Assembly (NCBI GenBank): GCA_002407645.1
Contig: DHNU01000049.1
Coordinates: 1 to 7,141, forward strand
DNA from: Ruminococcaceae bacterium UBA5408
Lineage (GTDB): Bacteria > Bacillota > Clostridia > Oscillospirales > Acutalibacteraceae
Reading direction: 5' to 3'
Length of the DNA: 7,141 nucleotides
Part shown: piece by piece, positions 5,685 through 7,141 of the stretch
How the letters are laid out: each line of letters opens with the position of its first letter
Numbering within the stretch: position 1 is the first letter of the stretch
Made by a program: the position numbers and the translations under genes
Notes under the pieces: generated by a model
Told to the model about the DNA's origin: nothing
The model's database searches: none
What the model saw: the letters and a program-made list of their open reading frames with translations, nothing else

Positions 5685-7093
5685 ATGAGAAATTGGGAAA
5701 CGGGGAAATTAAAGAGCTTACAAAAGAGCTTATAATTAACCGAAAAAACGGTTACTTCCAGGTTAGCGATAAAGAAGTAAAAAGAGCTGATAATTTTTGT
5801 GAAAGTTATAAGCAATTTATGAACCAATCAAAAACTGAACGAGAAGCGGTAAGCTATACCATCAGAAAAGCCGAAAAAGCCGGTTTTGTTCCTTTTGAAA
5901 ACACAAAGAAATACAATGCAGGGGATAAAGTTTATTACAATAACAGAGGTAAAGCTCTTATTTTAGCTGTAATCGGAAAGAACGGCTGTAAAAACGGTGT
6001 TCGTATTTCAGCTGCACATATAGATTCTCCTCGTTTGGATTTAAAACCTCATCCGCTTTATGAAAAAAATGATATTTCATTTTTCAAGTCGCACTATTAT
6101 GGTGGACTAAAAAAATATCAGTGGACAGCAATACCGCTTTCCATGCACGGAATAGCCGTTCGTAAAGACGGAGTTTCTGTTACAATTTGCATAGGCGAAG
6201 ATGAAGGCGATCCTCAATTTTGCGTCACAGATTTACTTCCTCATTTAAGTTCAGAACAAATGGAAAAAAAGCTGTCTAAAGCTATTGAAGGCGAAAATCT
6301 CAATATTATTGTTGGAAGCCGTCCTTTAAGAGCAGATGAAGGCGATGAGCTTTTTAAACTCAATATTATGAAACTGATAAATGACAAATACGGTATGACG
6401 GAAGAAGATTTCGTTTCGGCTGATATTGAATTTGTTCCTGCATTTAAAGCTACGGATATCGGTTTTGACCGCAGTATGATAGGTGCTTACGGACAGGATG
6501 ATAAAGTATGCGCATATCCTGCAATTATGGCTGCGCTTGATGCAGAAACTCCGGAAAGTACTATTATAACAGTTTTAGCAGATAAAGAAGAAATCGGCAG
6601 TGACGGTAATACGGGTTTAAACTCCAGCTTTATGAATTATTTTATTGCTGATTTAGCGCAGGCTGAGTGCTTAGAAACTCGCCATGTTTTAAGTAAAACC
6701 AAGTGCCTTTCCGCAGATGTTGCGGCTGCATTTGACCCTACATTTGCAAGTGTATATGAACCTACAAATTCATGTTATATAAATAACGGTGTCGGTATGT
6801 CTAAATATACCGGTTCAAGGGGAAAATCCGGTTCAAGTGAAGCGTCAGCAGAATTTGTTGCTGAAATTCGCAATATATTTAATGAAAATAATGTTTTATG
6901 GCAGATAGGTGAACTCGGAAAAGTAGATGAAGGCGGCGGCGGAACTGTTGCACTTTACATTGCCAATTTAAATGTTGATGTTCTTGATGTTGGTGTTCCT
7001 GTGCTTTCGATGCACGCACCGTTCGAAGTTGTGTCTAAACTCGATATATATATGACTTATAAGGGAATAAAGGCTTTTTATCAAGCAAAGTAA
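5681..7093 (+). CDS. M18 family zinc aminopeptidase (aminopeptidase I / aspartyl aminopeptidase type)
   Basis: Cytoplasmic metallo-aminopeptidase that removes N-terminal residues (often acidic or neutral ones) from peptides; M18 enzymes form large tetrahedral dodecamers. The 470 residues cover the whole family. Likely di-zinc ligands and catalytic residues appear in order: His113 and Asp115 in AAHIDSPRLDLKP, Asp273 or Asp274 in YGQDDKVCAYP, Glu303/Glu304 in DKEEIGSDG, Asp346 in SADVAAAFDP, and His445 in SMHAPFEV. The glycine run DEGGGGTVALY (417-426) is also present. ADVAAAFD replaces the DMAHA of the ApeB/DNPEP branch, so this looks like the longer clostridial ApeA-like branch. There is no signal peptide. 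ATG 5681 overlaps the previous TGA (ATGA); AAAGGAG at 5664-5670 is 10 nt upstream. A second ATG at 5685 is out of frame. The gene is the last one visible in the operon, with 48 bases of unassigned sequence after it and no terminator in view. Substrate preference is not predictable from the sequence. Confidence 0.93.
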   Translation: MNEKLGNGEIKELTKELIINRKNGYFQVSDKEVKRADNFCESYKQFMNQSKTEREAVSYTIRKAEKAGFVPFENTKKYNAGDKVYYNNRGKALILAVIGKNGCKNGVRISAAHIDSPRLDLKPHPLYEKNDISFFKSHYYGGLKKYQWTAIPLSMHGIAVRKDGVSVTICIGEDEGDPQFCVTDLLPHLSSEQMEKKLSKAIEGENLNIIVGSRPLRADEGDELFKLNIMKLINDKYGMTEEDFVSADIEFVPAFKATDIGFDRSMIGAYGQDDKVCAYPAIMAALDAETPESTIITVLADKEEIGSDGNTGLNSSFMNYFIADLAQAECLETRHVLSKTKCLSADVAAAFDPTFASVYEPTNSCYINNGVGMSKYTGSRGKSGSSEASAEFVAEIRNIFNENNVLWQIGELGKVDEGGGGTVALYIANLNVDVLDVGVPVLSMHAPFEVVSKLDIYMTYKGIKAFYQAK

Positions 7094-7141
7094 TACGTAG
7101 GAAAATATAATTATACTAAAAACTGACATCGTAATTTAACG

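Noticed and set aside
5711..5732. Direct repeat AAAGAGCTTA twice, 2 nt apart.
   Set aside because: It encodes the repeated KEL residues near the peptidase N terminus and is explained by coding content.
5737..5754. TAACCG-AAAAAA-CGGTTA inverted repeat as a terminator or regulatory hairpin.
   Set aside because: It lies inside the peptidase coding sequence, the arms are only 6 bp and no T-run follows; probably chance.
7094..7141. Possible terminator or new gene after the peptidase.
   Set aside because: Only short AT-rich palindromes such as TATAATTATA are present; no stable stem with a U-tract and no start with a ribosome site can be seen.
1..7141. Novel defence, mobile or biosynthetic system.
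   Set aside because: Every sizeable open region is explained by a known housekeeping family, and gaps are all under 160 bp; no repeats, integrase, transposase or toxin-like gene is visible.

Overview
The window is ordinary chromosomal housekeeping DNA from an AT-rich, low-GC bacterium. The gene families, strong GGAGGTGAT-type ribosome binding sites, a DUF951 gene, a two-domain Sua5/YwlC and a clostridial-style coaE/lytic transglycosylase/M18 peptidase run all point to the Firmicutes, most likely class Clostridia (inference; an Oscillospiraceae/Ruminococcaceae-type gut organism would fit). No mobile element, CRISPR array, rRNA, tRNA, phage gene or defence gene is visible. I found no new multi-gene system.

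Layout. (1) Positions 1-933 hold the 3' part of glnS (glutaminyl-tRNA synthetase), already open at the left edge. (2) A perfect 12-bp hairpin at 955-987 lies between the convergent glnS and birA and can terminate both. (3) birA (biotin-protein ligase with an N-terminal winged helix) runs leftwards from 1971 to 994. (4) The AT-rich divergent region 1972-2129 carries a good leftward promoter and a weaker rightward candidate. (5) From 2130 to 7093 six tightly packed rightward genes form a probable operon: a 65-residue DUF951 protein, prfA (RF1), ywlC/tsaC (threonylcarbamoyl-AMP synthase), coaE (dephospho-CoA kinase), a membrane-anchored lytic transglycosylase and an M18 aminopeptidase. (6) The last 48 bases (7094-7141) hold no gene or terminator that I can see; the operon may continue or end beyond the window.

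The genes cover several core tasks rather than one pathway. RF1 ends translation at UAA/UAG, YwlC starts the t6A37 tRNA modification, GlnRS charges tRNA-Gln, CoaE makes CoA, BirA biotinylates carboxyl-carrier proteins (and may repress biotin genes), the transglycosylase cuts peptidoglycan and the M18 enzyme trims peptides. The operon is built for translational coupling: the prfA-ywlC gap is 5 nt, ywlC/coaE overlap by 8 nt, and the last two junctions are 4-nt ATGA overlaps. The most interesting signal is in the one wider internal gap (2328-2370). There a 13-bp hairpin starts directly after the DUF951 stop codon and buries the whole Shine-Dalgarno sequence of prfA.
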